Positions 39,385-47,880 of a stretch of 64,000 nucleotides of DNA are shown piece after piece (within the stretch, counting starts at the first letter, position 1; every line of letters begins with the position of its first letter). The notes beneath the pieces are model-generated. The model had not been told where the DNA came from and ran no database searches. It worked only from the letters and a program-made list of their open reading frames with translations. The position numbers and the translations under genes were made by a program. The DNA is from JADGHX01 sp963837755. GTDB lineage: Bacteria; Pseudomonadota; Gammaproteobacteria; Steroidobacterales; Steroidobacteraceae. The stretch covers positions 372,001 through 436,000 of the forward strand of contig CAWIOP010000004.1 in the NCBI GenBank assembly GCA_963837755.1, in the 5' to 3' direction.

Positions 39385-40172
39385 GGCGGCAGGGTTCCTC
39401 GAACGGATGGCGACTTGTTCGGGTGAGTGAAGATGGGCGTGCGTTTGATCCAGAGGCGCAACGCCTGCCAGTGAATGAGCGTGATCACCTGTGCGGTCAT
39501 GATGGGGAAGCCCACCAGCGCGCGCGCGAGCGACGCACTGGTGATGGGCTCGCGCTTGAGGCTCAGCGTGGCGTCGAACGCCGCGCGGCCGTTGCGCCAG
39601 TTCTCCATATGCACGTGCAGGCCCGCCGACGGCGCGCCGAAGCGCCAGTCGTAACGCATATCCATCGGCATGAAGGGCGATACGTGAAACTGCTTTTCGA
39701 ACCGGAACCGCCACGCACCGCCGCTCGTGATGGAGTCGGCGACCGGCAGCACATAGGCGTGCCTTTCTTTCCATGGGGTGTTCGTGATCTCGGCGACGAT
39801 CGTCTGCACGTTCACGCCGTCGGCATCGAAGCAGTAGTAGAAGCTGACGGGGTTGAAGGAATAGCCGAAGTAGCGAAGGTGCGTGAGCACGCGGATGGGG
39901 CCGGCGGGCCGCTTGCCGCTGTGCTGGGTGACGAGCTGCCGAATGGACTCATCCAGCGACAATGCCGGGTCGCCATGAAAGTCCTCGCGCCGGAAGCGTG
40001 CCGGCGCGGCGCGCTTCGCAGACCAGAACAGATACGGCTCGAACACGCGCGGCAGCTCGGCGAGATCGAGGTACATCATGAACATCCGGTAGGTGAACCG
40101 GTTGTCCGTGGGCTCGTGCCGCCGATGGCGCACCGAGCCGGTGTAAAGACAGCTGTGCACGGGTGAGTCCAC
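39381..40172 (-). CDS. DUF1365 family protein
   Basis: A 263-residue protein of the DUF1365 family, function not established. Diagnostic segments: HSCLYTGSVRHRRHEPTDNRFTYR-type N-terminus (HxRxxPxxxxFxY), LTHLRYFGYSFNPVSFYYCFD, and VSPFMPMDMRYDW. The family nearly always sits beside an FAD amine-oxidase-like gene and a cyclopropane synthase-like gene, as here, so a step in acyl-chain modification is inferred. Stop coupled to cfa. Confidence 0.9.
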   Translation of the reverse strand: MDSPVHSCLYTGSVRHRRHEPTDNRFTYRMFMMYLDLAELPRVFEPYLFWSAKRAAPARFRREDFHGDPALSLDESIRQLVTQHSGKRPAGPIRVLTHLRYFGYSFNPVSFYYCFDADGVNVQTIVAEITNTPWKERHAYVLPVADSITSGGAWRFRFEKQFHVSPFMPMDMRYDWRFGAPSAGLHVHMENWRNGRAAFDATLSLKREPITSASLARALVGFPIMTAQVITLIHWQALRLWIKRTPIFTHPNKSPSVRGTLPP

Positions 40173-40184
40173 TGTGCCGGGCTC

Positions 40185-41477
40185 CTACACCGCGGCCCAC
40201 GCGGGGCGCAGGCCACGCAGCGTCTGCTCGCGGGCGGCGACGATGTTCAGGTCCCTCACCGCCCACTCGGCGCTCACCACGCCGTCTTCGTGGAACCCGT
40301 AGCGCCAGTAGGCTCCACAGTAGAACGTGCGATTGCGGCCGCTGACTTCGTGCCGGCGCTTCTGGGCCGCCACGGCTTCCGGTGTGTACACGGGGTGGTC
40401 CATAGTGGCCGTGTGGATGATCTGCGCGGGGTCGATGTCGGCCGTGCGGTTGAGTGTGACCAGCAACGGCAGCGGGCTCACCAGCGTCTGCAGAATGTTC
40501 ATGTCGTAAGTGAGCGCAACGCCCGGCCGCTTCTGTTCCAGTGCGTGGTAATTCCACGCCGCGCGCGCCAACGGTGTGCGCGGGAGCATGCGCACGTCTG
40601 TGTGCAACGCCACTTCATTGGGTTGGTATGGGAACGCGCTCAGGACCTCGGATTCCTGCGGCGTCGGTCCATCCAGCATCTTCAGCGCCTGGTCGCTATG
40701 GCAGGCGAACACCACGTAATCGAAGCGCTCCACGTCGCCGCGCGCCGTGCGAACCATCACCGCGTCATGCATTCGCTTCACGCTCTTCACGGGCGTGCGC
40801 AGGCGAATGCGGTGGCGGTAAGAGGCCGTGAGCTTGCGCGCGTACTCGCGTGAGCCGCCGCGAATGGCTTTCCACCGCGGCCGGTCGTTCACGCTCAAGA
40901 AACCATGACGCTCGAAGAAATCCACGAAGAAGCGGGCGGGCCAGTCGAGCATGGCCTCTTCTGTAGCCGACCAGATGGCGCGGCCCATCGGAATGATATA
41001 GCGCTCGATGAAGGCTTCCGAGTAGCCGTGGCGCTCCAGGTATTCCCCCAGCGTGAGCGGGCTGTCCTGCGAGAGCAGCAGCCGCGGCGACTCGCGGTTG
41101 AAGCGCAGGATGTCCGCGATCATCTTCAGAAAGGACGGCCGCACCAGGTTCAGCCGCTGCGCGAACAGCGAGTTGAGCGAGGTGCCGTTGTATTCCAGCC
41201 CGGTGCGCTCACAGCGCAGCGAGAAGCTCATGTTCGAAGGCTGTGACGGAACCCCGAGCTCGCTCATCATCGAGACGAAGCCCGGGTAGGTGCGGTCGTT
41301 GAACACGATGAAGCCCATGTCCACCGCATGGCTGCGGCCGCGCATCTCGATGTCGCGCGTATACGTGTGGCCGCCGAAGTGGTCGGAGGCTTCGAACACC
41401 GTGACGTCGTGCGATTTGCTCAGCCGATAAGCGGCCGTCATGCCGGAAACGCCGGAGCCGATGACGGCGATTCTCAC
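40185..41477 (-). CDS. FAD-dependent amine-oxidase-like protein of lipid cluster
   Basis: A 430-residue flavoprotein with the NAD(P)-binding-like Rossmann start RIAVIGSGVSGMTAAYRLS, GGHTYTRDIE and HAVDMGFIVFNDRTYPGF; C-terminal FAD closure YWRYGFHEDGVVSAEW. Such proteins occur with DUF1365 and cyclopropane synthase homologues and probably oxidise or desaturate a lipid chain rather than an amine. It begins with GTG at 41477, which overlaps the desaturase stop as GTGA (41474-41477). Twelve bases separate it from the DUF1365 gene. Confidence 0.87.
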   Translation of the reverse strand: MRIAVIGSGVSGMTAAYRLSKSHDVTVFEASDHFGGHTYTRDIEMRGRSHAVDMGFIVFNDRTYPGFVSMMSELGVPSQPSNMSFSLRCERTGLEYNGTSLNSLFAQRLNLVRPSFLKMIADILRFNRESPRLLLSQDSPLTLGEYLERHGYSEAFIERYIIPMGRAIWSATEEAMLDWPARFFVDFFERHGFLSVNDRPRWKAIRGGSREYARKLTASYRHRIRLRTPVKSVKRMHDAVMVRTARGDVERFDYVVFACHSDQALKMLDGPTPQESEVLSAFPYQPNEVALHTDVRMLPRTPLARAAWNYHALEQKRPGVALTYDMNILQTLVSPLPLLVTLNRTADIDPAQIIHTATMDHPVYTPEAVAAQKRRHEVSGRNRTFYCGAYWRYGFHEDGVVSAEWAVRDLNIVAAREQTLRGLRPAWAAV

Positions 41478-42504
41478 GACATTCTCCGGATGCGGCGCGC
41501 GGAGTGGTCACGGGCCGAGATGGGCACGGCGCGCAGGTCCCAGATGATGCCGAGCCACGACATCACCTTCAGCGCGTAGTACGTGAAGTCGACTTCCCAC
41601 CAGTAGAACCCCTGGCGCGCGGAGCTCGGGTAGTGGTGGTGGTTGTTGTGCCAGCCCTCGCCGAGCGTGATGAGCGCGAGGAACCAGTTGTTGCGGCTGT
41701 GATCGCCAGTGCGATAGCGCTGCTTGCCGAACACGTGCGAGAGCGAGTTGATGGTGTAGGTGCCGTGCGTAGCACGCCACCGTGGAGATGAAGAACCCCC
41801 ACACGAGCATCTGCCAGCCGGTGGTGCCCAGCTGCGGGTTCGTCTGTTCGAGCGTGACGCCCAGGAAGAAGATCACCACCGCGAGCACCACCGGCACCAG
41901 GATGTCGAAGCGGTCGAGCCAGCCGCAGCTCAGGGAACTTCATGAGATCGCGCACGCATTTGAGGTTGGGCGTGAAGCCTTTCTTCGACAGGAACCAGCC
42001 CATGTGCGCGCGCATGAAGCCGTGCTGCACGGGGGAGTGCACGTCTGCGGGCTTGTCGGAATGCGCGTGATGATGGCGATGATGAGCGGCCCACCACACG
42101 GGCCCCCGCTGCACGGCCGAGGCGCCGAGCACGCCGAAGATGAATTGGCCGACGCGCGAAGTCTTGAACGAGCGATGCGAGAAGTAGCGGTGGTAGAACG
42201 CCGTGATGGCGAACATGCGCAACAGGTAGAGCACGACAGCAGTTATGACAGCCACCGGGCTCCACCCCACCCAGATCACGGTGAGGCACACGAGATGCAT
42301 GATGACGAACGGCAGAATGCGAGCCCAGTCGACTCGCTCTGATGCCTTCTCGGCGCCAGTGGCCTGATTGACAGGAGCTGCCGATGTGCCGGAATCGAAC
42401 CAGCAGAGCACGTTGCCAACGAAGCGACGCAACGCGCCGGCGTCGGCATTCACAGACGTTTTTTTAACGACCCCACTCCTGAAACGCGCGCGCAATGTAG
42501 CCAA
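41474..42504 (-). CDS. Acyl-lipid/acyl-CoA delta-9-type desaturase, two +1 frameshifts
   Basis: Integral-membrane fatty acid desaturase. Reading across three frames gives all histidine boxes: HRYFSH, HHRHHH and HNNHH (in GEGWHNNHHHYP), with membrane helices between. The frame breaks at two single extra bases: near 41922 (removal restores KFPELRWLDRFD) and near 41768 (removal restores CYHGTYTINSLSHVFG). Both corrected stretches match family sequence, so sequencing error or very recent mutation is likely. Start TTG 42504 is tentative; the domain proper begins at VDWARILPFVI. First gene of the lipid-modification operon. Confidence 0.82.
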
Positions 42505-42614
42505 GGCACTGACCCCATGTAAACCGCGACCAAAGAAGCGTCGCCTCTCGAAGACACTCGCCAGCGGTTCGCCGCGGGCATCGAGGTATACGGGGATTTT
42601 TCGGGATCAGATGC

Positions 42615-42643
42615 ACGACGCCCGGCACTGGGCCGGGCGTCGT
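42615..42643. terminator. Strong hairpin downstream of htpX
   Basis: ACGACGCCCGGC-ACTGG-GCCGGGCGTCGT: a 12-bp perfect stem with a 5-base loop, 26 bases after the htpX stop (minus strand). Terminator-like, although no T-run follows directly. It also lies between htpX and the desaturase operon. Confidence 0.6.
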
Positions 42644-42669
42644 CGACGAGCGTCAGGAGTGAGAGAAGA

Positions 42670-43552
42670 TCAGCCGGTGCTGAGAGACTTCAACGCGGCG
42701 ATTCGTTCGTTCAGCGGCGGGTGGCTCATGAAGAGCCGCTTGAAGCCGGTGGGGCCATCGCCCGACGCGATACCGAACGCGGCGAACTGCGCCGGCAGCG
42801 GCTCGTGCGCGGACTTCAACCGCTCGAGCGCGCCGATCATGTTCTGTCGGCCCGACAGCGCGGCACCGCCACGGTCTGCGCGGAACTCACGCACACGCGA
42901 GAACCACGCGACGATCATGCTCGCCAGAATGCCGAGGACGATCTGCGCCACGATGACGGAGATGAAGTACGCCGGGGCCGCGCCCGTTCTCCGACCGGAA
43001 CACCGTGCGGTCGACGATGTTGCCGATGATGCGCGAGAGGAAGATGACGAAGGTGTTCACCACGCCCTGGATGAGCGTGAGCGTCACCATGTCGCCGTTG
43101 GCCACGTGCGCGATCTCGTGGCCCAGCACGGCCTCGACTTCATTTTGATTCATCCGCTGCAGCAGGCCCGAGCTCACCGCGACGAGCGCGGCGTCACGGC
43201 GCGCGCCGGTGGCGAAAGCGTTCGGCTCGGGGGATTCGAAGACGCCCACTTCCGGCATGCGGATGCCGGCGGCCAGCGCCTGGCGGTGCACGGTGTTCAC
43301 CAGCCACTGCTCGGTAGCGGTCTTGGGCTGGTCGATGACGCGCACGCCCATGGCACGCTTGGCCATCCACTTGGAGATGGCGAGCGAGATGAAGGCGCCG
43401 CCGAAGCCGAACACGGCGGCGAACGCCAGCAGGCCACCCATGTTGGCGCCGTGTGCGGCGAGGTAGCGGTCGAGGCCCAGCACCTGGACGACGATGGACA
43501 GGACGACCAGGATGGCGATGTTGGTCGCGAGAAACAGCAGGATGCGTTTCAT
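42670..43552 (-). CDS. htpX: Membrane zinc protease HtpX, one +1 frameshift
   Basis: M48 protease of the inner membrane that degrades misfolded membrane proteins. Starts MKRILLFLATNIAILVVLS with two N-terminal helices; zinc site VLGHEIAHVANGDMVT; third ligand region RVREFRADRGGAALSG; C-terminal MSHPPLNERIAAL. An extra base in the G4 run 42974-42977 shifts the frame after RSENGRGP; removing it restores PAYFISVIVAQIVLGILAS. Corrected length, about 293 residues, is normal. Sequencing error in a homopolymer is likely. Confidence 0.88.
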
Positions 43553-43725
43553 GGCGGCAGTTCGAGCTCCGTTTGCGGTTGGGTCAGGGACAGACCAGGG
43601 CACCGATTTGACCGGTTCCGAGGCCGGCGGTTCGGCGGGAACGGCACTGTACCGGACCTTCACCGAGCCGGCGTCTATGGTGAGGACAAGCCCTTGGATT
43701 TCAAGGGGCTTTAGGGGGCGTCGCA

Positions 43726-43786
43726 GGCGGAGCGGCGCTCGAAGAGGAGCTTGGCGGGGACCGGCCGTAAGACCCGTCCATGGGGC
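43726..43786 (+). repeat. Degenerate half copy of the ~125-bp palindromic element
   Basis: Resembles the left half of 43916-44039: GCTCGAAGAGGAGCTTGGCGGGGA-type arm followed by ACCGGCCGTAAGACC and GTCCATGGGGC, with several substitutions; the right half is missing. Confidence 0.65.
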
Positions 43787-43915
43787 AATGGCACTTCCCA
43801 GGAACCTCGGCTTCCTTCGACGTTCCCGGGAGGCAATTCGCCGCCGCGTCAGCGGTGGTGGAGTCTTACTTGAGCGCCCCAGCCTCATCGACCGTTCGGA
43901 GATGGGTCATTGCAC

Positions 43916-44039
43916 GCGGTGGCTCACTCGAAGAGGGCCTTGGCGGGGACCGGCCGTAAGACCGGTCCATCGGGGCCTTGGGCAAATGCATCCATGCATT
44001 TGCAATCCCCGCCAAGGCCCTCTTCGAGTGAGCCACCGC
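43916..44039 (+). repeat. ~125-bp palindromic element, forward copy
   Basis: Perfect 34-bp arms (43916-43949 and 44006-44039). The 56-base interior is asymmetric: a GGACCGG/CCGGTCC hairpin around CCGTAAGA, then CATCGGGGCCTTGG, then a small perfect hairpin GCAAATGCAT-CC-ATGCATTTGC (43982-44003). Confidence 0.85.
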
Positions 44040-44151
44040 CGAAAAGCCCTGCCAGCGTGAGGTTCGCGACTTTGTTTTGGCGCCTGCGGCCTGAAGCCGC
44101 GCGATCGATCACCGACTGCGCGTTCGTCAGGAACAGGCGACCAGAAAATTC

Positions 44152-44345
44152 GAGTTGGCGATGCTCCAGTGCAGGTTGGTGACCCTTCCACTCGGGTTGG
44201 CGAGGTCCGGGCACGCGTGGGTGAGCTCGCGGACCCGGTTGGCGACACTTCAGCGCCGGCTCGTGACTCTCGCGGACACACTGGTCCATGCAGCCGCGAC
44301 TGAAGCGTATGCAGTCGCGATCGAAGCGCTTGCAGCCGCGAAATA
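44152..44345. repeat. Degenerate 21-bp tandem repeats, block 1
   Basis: About nine 21-base units beginning with variants of GGTTGGCGA, e.g. near 44152, 44174, 44195 and 44237, then drifting to ..GCAGYCGCGA.. units. The unit equals seven codons. Several frames on both strands are partly open but no single frame spans both blocks with sensible protein features. Confidence 0.6.
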
Positions 44346-44468
44346 CAGCGATTCTAATCTTCCATTAAAATCAATGGCTTGTGGCGCGAAAAAAGCCGTT
44401 TCGCGAGAATTCGGCAAGCGTTGGTCGTCTATTTTTCGAAACTCGCGACCTTTTTGAACGCGTTGCTC

Positions 44469-44720
44469 GCTCTTCAGACCGCGCAAGTCGCACTCGCGAG
44501 CGGGTGGGTCGCTCTCCTGAGTGCGCTCGTGACCCATCTGAACAAACAGGTCGCCTCGCTGACGACGCATGTCGTCTGCGCGTTCCGGTTGCTCGCTATC
44601 GCGGTCGCGTATGTCACCGGCCCGTTCGGGTTGCTCACGCTTGCGGCAGCGCTCGTCATCTGCGTGCTCGGATTGCTTGCTCCTGCGGAAGCACTGCTCA
44701 CCCACGCGCTCGGGGTGCTC
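44469..44720. repeat. Six 42-bp tandem repeats (double heptad), block 2
   Basis: Units start at 44469, 44511, 44553, 44595, 44637 and 44679; most end in variants of TTCGGGTTGCTC. Each is two 21-base subunits. Read on the minus strand one frame gives charged 14-residue units of the SEQPERADD-x-RxxR kind, coiled-coil-like; on the plus strand another frame gives Leu/Ala/Val-rich heptads. Which, if any, is translated cannot be decided. Confidence 0.65.
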
Positions 44721-44772
44721 GCTCCCACGACACCAAAACGAAGTGGTGGCCCCCATACCGGCATTGCGTTTC

Positions 44773-44899
44773 GGCGGTGGCTCGCTCGAAGAGGACCTTG
44801 GCGGGGATGTAAAAATGCAGGGATGCATTTTTCCAAGGCCCCGATGGACCGGTCTTACGGCCGGTCCCCGCCAAGGTCCTCTTCGAGTGAGCCGCCGCC
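44773..44899 (-). repeat. ~125-bp palindromic element, inverted copy
   Basis: 35-base arms (44773-44807 and 44865-44899) with two mismatches. The interior is the reverse of the forward copy: small hairpin AAAAATGCA-GGGA-TGCATTTTT (44811-44832), then the reverse complement of the GGCCGTAAGACC core (44833-44865). Together with 43916-44039 it brackets the tandem-repeat block. Confidence 0.83.
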
Positions 44900-44937
44900 T
44901 GCGATGGACTCAGTGCGGAGGCTCCACCGCACGCCCG

Positions 44938-46230
44938 CTAGCCCGGGCGCACCTGTCCCGTGCCGCGAACAACGTATTTGTAGCTGGTGAGCTCCGCCAC
45001 GCCTACGGGGCCGCGTGCGTGGAAGCGATCGGTGGAAATGCCGATCTCCGCGCCCATTCCGAACTCGCCGCCGTCCGCAAACTGCGTGGAGGCGTTGTGA
45101 AGGACGATGGCGCTATCCACCGTCTGCAGGAACCGCTGCGCTGTAGCCTCGTTTTCCGTAACGATGGACTCCGTGTGCGCCGAGCCGTATTTGGCGATGT
45201 GCGCGACGGCGGCATCCACCCCGTCGACGACTCGCGCGGCGATGATGGCGTCGAGGTATTCGGTGTACCAGTCCTGCTCCGTGGCGCGTTGAACGCGCGG
45301 ATCGACTTTCTGCACGGTCTCATCGCCACGCACTTCGCAGCCCGCATCCAGCAGCGCACGCACCACGGGGGCCAGATGCGTGCTGACCGCCGCGCGATCC
45401 ACCAGCAATGTCTCGGCCGCACCGCAGATGCCGGTGCGTCTCATCTTGGCGTTCACCGCAATCTGCGTGGCCATGCGCACGTCGGCATCCTTGTCGATGT
45501 AGACGTGGCAGTTGCCGTCGAGGTGGCCGATGACGGGCACGCGCGCCTCGCGCTGAACGCGCTCGATGAGCCCTTTGCCGCCGCGAGGCACGATGACGTC
45601 GATGTAGTCCGCCATGCCCGCGAGCATGTAGCCCACGGCCGCGCGGTCTGTGGTGGGAACAATCTGGATGCACGCCTCAGGCAGCCCCGCCGCCCGCAGA
45701 CCTTCGACGAGGCATGCGTGGATGGCGCGACTCGAGTTCACGCTCTCTGAGCCGCCGCGGAGAATGACGGCGTTACCCGACTTCAGGCACAGCGCGCCGG
45801 CGTCCGCGGTGACGTTGGGCCGGCTCTCATAAATGATGCCGACCACTCCTAGCGGCACGCGCACGCGCTGGATGTGCAGGCCGTTGGGCCTGTCCCATTC
45901 CGCGGAGACCTCGCCGATGGGGTCGGGCAGTGCCACCACTTCGTCGATGGCGCACGCCATGCTTTCGATGCGCTTCTCATCCAGCCTCAGCCGGTCGAGC
46001 AACGGCCCGCCGAGACTGTGGCTTTGAGCCAATTCCATGTCTTGCGCGTTCGCCGCGAGAATCTCAGCCACGGAGGCACGAACGGCTTTCGCCGCTGCGA
46101 CCAACGCCTGGTTCTTCTGCTGAGTGGTTGCCTGAGAAAGCACAGATGCCGCCTCGAGCGCGGCTCGCCCAATCTGCTCCATCAACGGACCGATCTCGGA
46201 TGTAATGTTCTGTACCTCGGTGAGGCTCAT
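44938..46230 (-). CDS. proA: Gamma-glutamyl phosphate reductase ProA
   Basis: NADPH-dependent second step of proline synthesis, reducing glutamyl-5-phosphate to the semialdehyde. The 430-residue aldehyde dehydrogenase-fold protein shows VPLGVVGIIYESRPNVTADAG-type N-terminal segments, ILRGGSESVNSS, IVPRGGKGLIERV and the catalytic Cys in MRRTGICGAAETLL; GPVGVAELTSYKYVV near the end is typical. The ATG overlaps the proB stop (ATGA, 46227-46230). Confidence 0.95.
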   Translation of the reverse strand: MSLTEVQNITSEIGPLMEQIGRAALEAASVLSQATTQQKNQALVAAAKAVRASVAEILAANAQDMELAQSHSLGGPLLDRLRLDEKRIESMACAIDEVVALPDPIGEVSAEWDRPNGLHIQRVRVPLGVVGIIYESRPNVTADAGALCLKSGNAVILRGGSESVNSSRAIHACLVEGLRAAGLPEACIQIVPTTDRAAVGYMLAGMADYIDVIVPRGGKGLIERVQREARVPVIGHLDGNCHVYIDKDADVRMATQIAVNAKMRRTGICGAAETLLVDRAAVSTHLAPVVRALLDAGCEVRGDETVQKVDPRVQRATEQDWYTEYLDAIIAARVVDGVDAAVAHIAKYGSAHTESIVTENEATAQRFLQTVDSAIVLHNASTQFADGGEFGMGAEIGISTDRFHARGPVGVAELTSYKYVVRGTGQVRPG

Positions 46231-47408
46231 GGTGTGGCCTCCAGTGTCTTGGTGGCCTCGGGGGCGGGGCCGTGGAGGATAACGAGATCGTCGCGATGGA
46301 TCATCTCCGCCCGCCCGATGAACCCGAGCAGGGCTTCGATTTCGGACGACTTGCGGCCCATGATGCGCGTGGCGTCCGTGTCGGAGTAGGCCACGATGCC
46401 GCGGGCCACTTCCGTGCCATCGGGTGCGAGCACGCTCACGGTATCCCCCCGCTCGAACCGGCCTGCGGCGGAAACGACGCCGGCCGGCAGCAGGCTCTTG
46501 CCCGCGCGCAGGGCCCGGAGCGCACCTTCGTCTATGCCGAGCGCGCCGGCCGGCCGGAGCGTGCCGGCAATCCACTGTTTACGCGCGGCCTTTGGGTTGG
46601 CGGTGGGGACGAACCACGTGGCCCGTTCCCCTTCTTCAATGCGCCGGACGGGATGCTTGTGATGCCCGGCCGAGATGCACATGTGGCACCCGGCGGAGAC
46701 CGCGATCCTGGCGGCCAGAATCTTCGTGGCCATGCCACCCGAACCCACGTCTGACACCGACCGCCCGGCCATCGCTTCGATTTCGGGCGTCACGTGCCGC
46801 ACATGCTCGATGAACTGGGCGTTCGGATCTTTGTTCGGGTCCGCGGTGTAAAGGCCGTCCACATCCGACAGCAGCAGCAGGCAGTCTGCGCTCGTCATCT
46901 GGGCCACACGCGCGGCCAGCCTGTCGTTGTCACCGTATCGAATCTCTGCCGTGGCGACCGTGTCATTCTCGTTGATGACCGGGATGGCACCGAGTTCCAG
47001 CAACGTCGAAATGGTGGCCCGGGCATTGAGATATCGCCGCCGGCGTTCCGTGTCTTCCAGCGTGAGCAGCACCTGCGCGACCGTGACTCCTTTATCTTCC
47101 AGCAGCTCCTTGTAGGCATGCGCCAGCCGAATCTGGCCCACGGCAGCCGACGCCTGCTTTTCTTCCAGCCGCAGCGGACCCTTGGCGAGTTTGAGCTGAC
47201 GCCGCCCCAGGGCGATGGCTCCCGATGACACGAGAATGACCTGCTGATGACGGGCTCGCAGCCGCAGCAAGTCGTCGATGAGGGTCTCGAGCCAGGCCCG
47301 GTTGAGTCGCCCGGTCTCCGGGTCGACCAGCAGGGCCGACCCGACCTTGACGACGATGCGTTTGGCGGAAGCGAGGGGCGAGGCTGGAGAGGAAGGGCGC
47401 GCTGACAT
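46227..47408 (-). CDS. proB: Glutamate 5-kinase ProB
   Basis: First, feedback-inhibited step of proline synthesis. The 393-residue protein has an amino acid kinase domain (RIVVKVGSALLVD, VSSGAIALGRRQL, PVINENDTVATAEIRYGDND with the glutamate/proline site, LLLLSDVDGLYTADP, VGSGGMATKILAARIA) and a C-terminal PUA domain (~290-375, RGDTVSVLAPDGTEVARGIV). The pair proB-proA is translationally coupled. Confidence 0.95.
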   Translation of the reverse strand: MSARPSSPASPLASAKRIVVKVGSALLVDPETGRLNRAWLETLIDDLLRLRARHQQVILVSSGAIALGRRQLKLAKGPLRLEEKQASAAVGQIRLAHAYKELLEDKGVTVAQVLLTLEDTERRRRYLNARATISTLLELGAIPVINENDTVATAEIRYGDNDRLAARVAQMTSADCLLLLSDVDGLYTADPNKDPNAQFIEHVRHVTPEIEAMAGRSVSDVGSGGMATKILAARIAVSAGCHMCISAGHHKHPVRRIEEGERATWFVPTANPKAARKQWIAGTLRPAGALGIDEGALRALRAGKSLLPAGVVSAAGRFERGDTVSVLAPDGTEVARGIVAYSDTDATRIMGRKSSEIEALLGFIGRAEMIHRDDLVILHGPAPEATKTLEATP

Positions 47409-47538
47409 GGTGCGAAAACTATACGCAAACGGGGCGGGGCTGTCCCTCGGTCGCGGTCAGCTCCTCATTGCTTGACCGGATTGCAGCCCCTAAACTTGCC
47501 GCTCCCCGCGACCTGGGGTTGATCAAGGTGAGTCAGCG

Positions 47539-47880
47539 GTGAGCAGAGATTACGAACCGACGCCCGGGCAGTGGTACGAGAACGTCGAAGAAGAAGAGAC
47601 GTTCCGCGTGCTGTCGGTCGACGAGGACTCGGAGTTGATCGAAATCGAGTACCTCGACGGCGACATCGAGGAGATGGACGTGGAGGCCTGGCACGAGATG
47701 GATCTCGAGCTCATCCAGGAGCCGGAAGGCTGGTCCGATTCCGATGAGGAAGAGGACGAGGACGAAGAAGACGAAGATGAGGACGAAGACGACGACGACG
47801 ACGATGATGATCTGGATGATGACGACGACGAGGACGATGACGACCTCGACGATGAAGAAGAAGGGCGCGATCAGTACTGA
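47539..47880 (+). CDS. Highly acidic DUF6763-type protein
   Basis: 113 residues from a GTG start (47539), divergent from proB. The N-terminal ~65 residues (PTPGQWYENVEEEETFRVL..., IEIEYLDGDIEEMDVEAW) resemble a small beta-barrel family seen in gammaproteobacteria (DUF6763). The last ~50 residues are almost entirely Asp and Glu, a tail that may bind metal or cationic partners. It ends RDQY and its last 10 bases overlap the 3' end of the convergent TPR gene. Function unknown. Confidence 0.82.
   Translation: MSRDYEPTPGQWYENVEEEETFRVLSVDEDSELIEIEYLDGDIEEMDVEAWHEMDLELIQEPEGWSDSDEEEDEDEEDEDEDEDDDDDDDDLDDDDDEDDDDLDDEEEGRDQY

Larger units (their letters stand above)
43721..44904. repeat. Palindrome-and-tandem-repeat cluster bounded by TCGCAGGCGG / CCGCCTGCGA
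   Basis: A ~1.2-kb stretch between htpX and proA without a convincing gene. It holds a degenerate half copy (43726-43786) and two full copies (43916-44039 forward, 44773-44899 inverted) of a ~125-base palindromic element, with heptad-length tandem repeats between the full copies. Its outer ends, TCGCAGGCGG (43721-43730) and CCGCCTGCGA (44895-44904), are exact inverted copies and match the core of the ends of the 35-kb cluster. Composition drops locally (44330-44460). No transposase is present. Confidence 0.7.

Noticed and set aside
44250..44828. Minus-strand charged coiled-coil-like frame across the repeats.
   Set aside because: Starts inside the palindromic element and the second repeat block continues in another frame; kept only as a repeat observation.
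43721..44904. Insertion sequence with transposase.
   Set aside because: No frame in the block encodes a transposase-like protein.
44379..44990. Plus-strand frame of Leu/Ala/Val-rich heptads resembling membrane helices.
   Set aside because: It runs through the tandem repeats and into the inverted element; the hydrophobicity follows from the 42-bp repeat and no start region or homology supports it.
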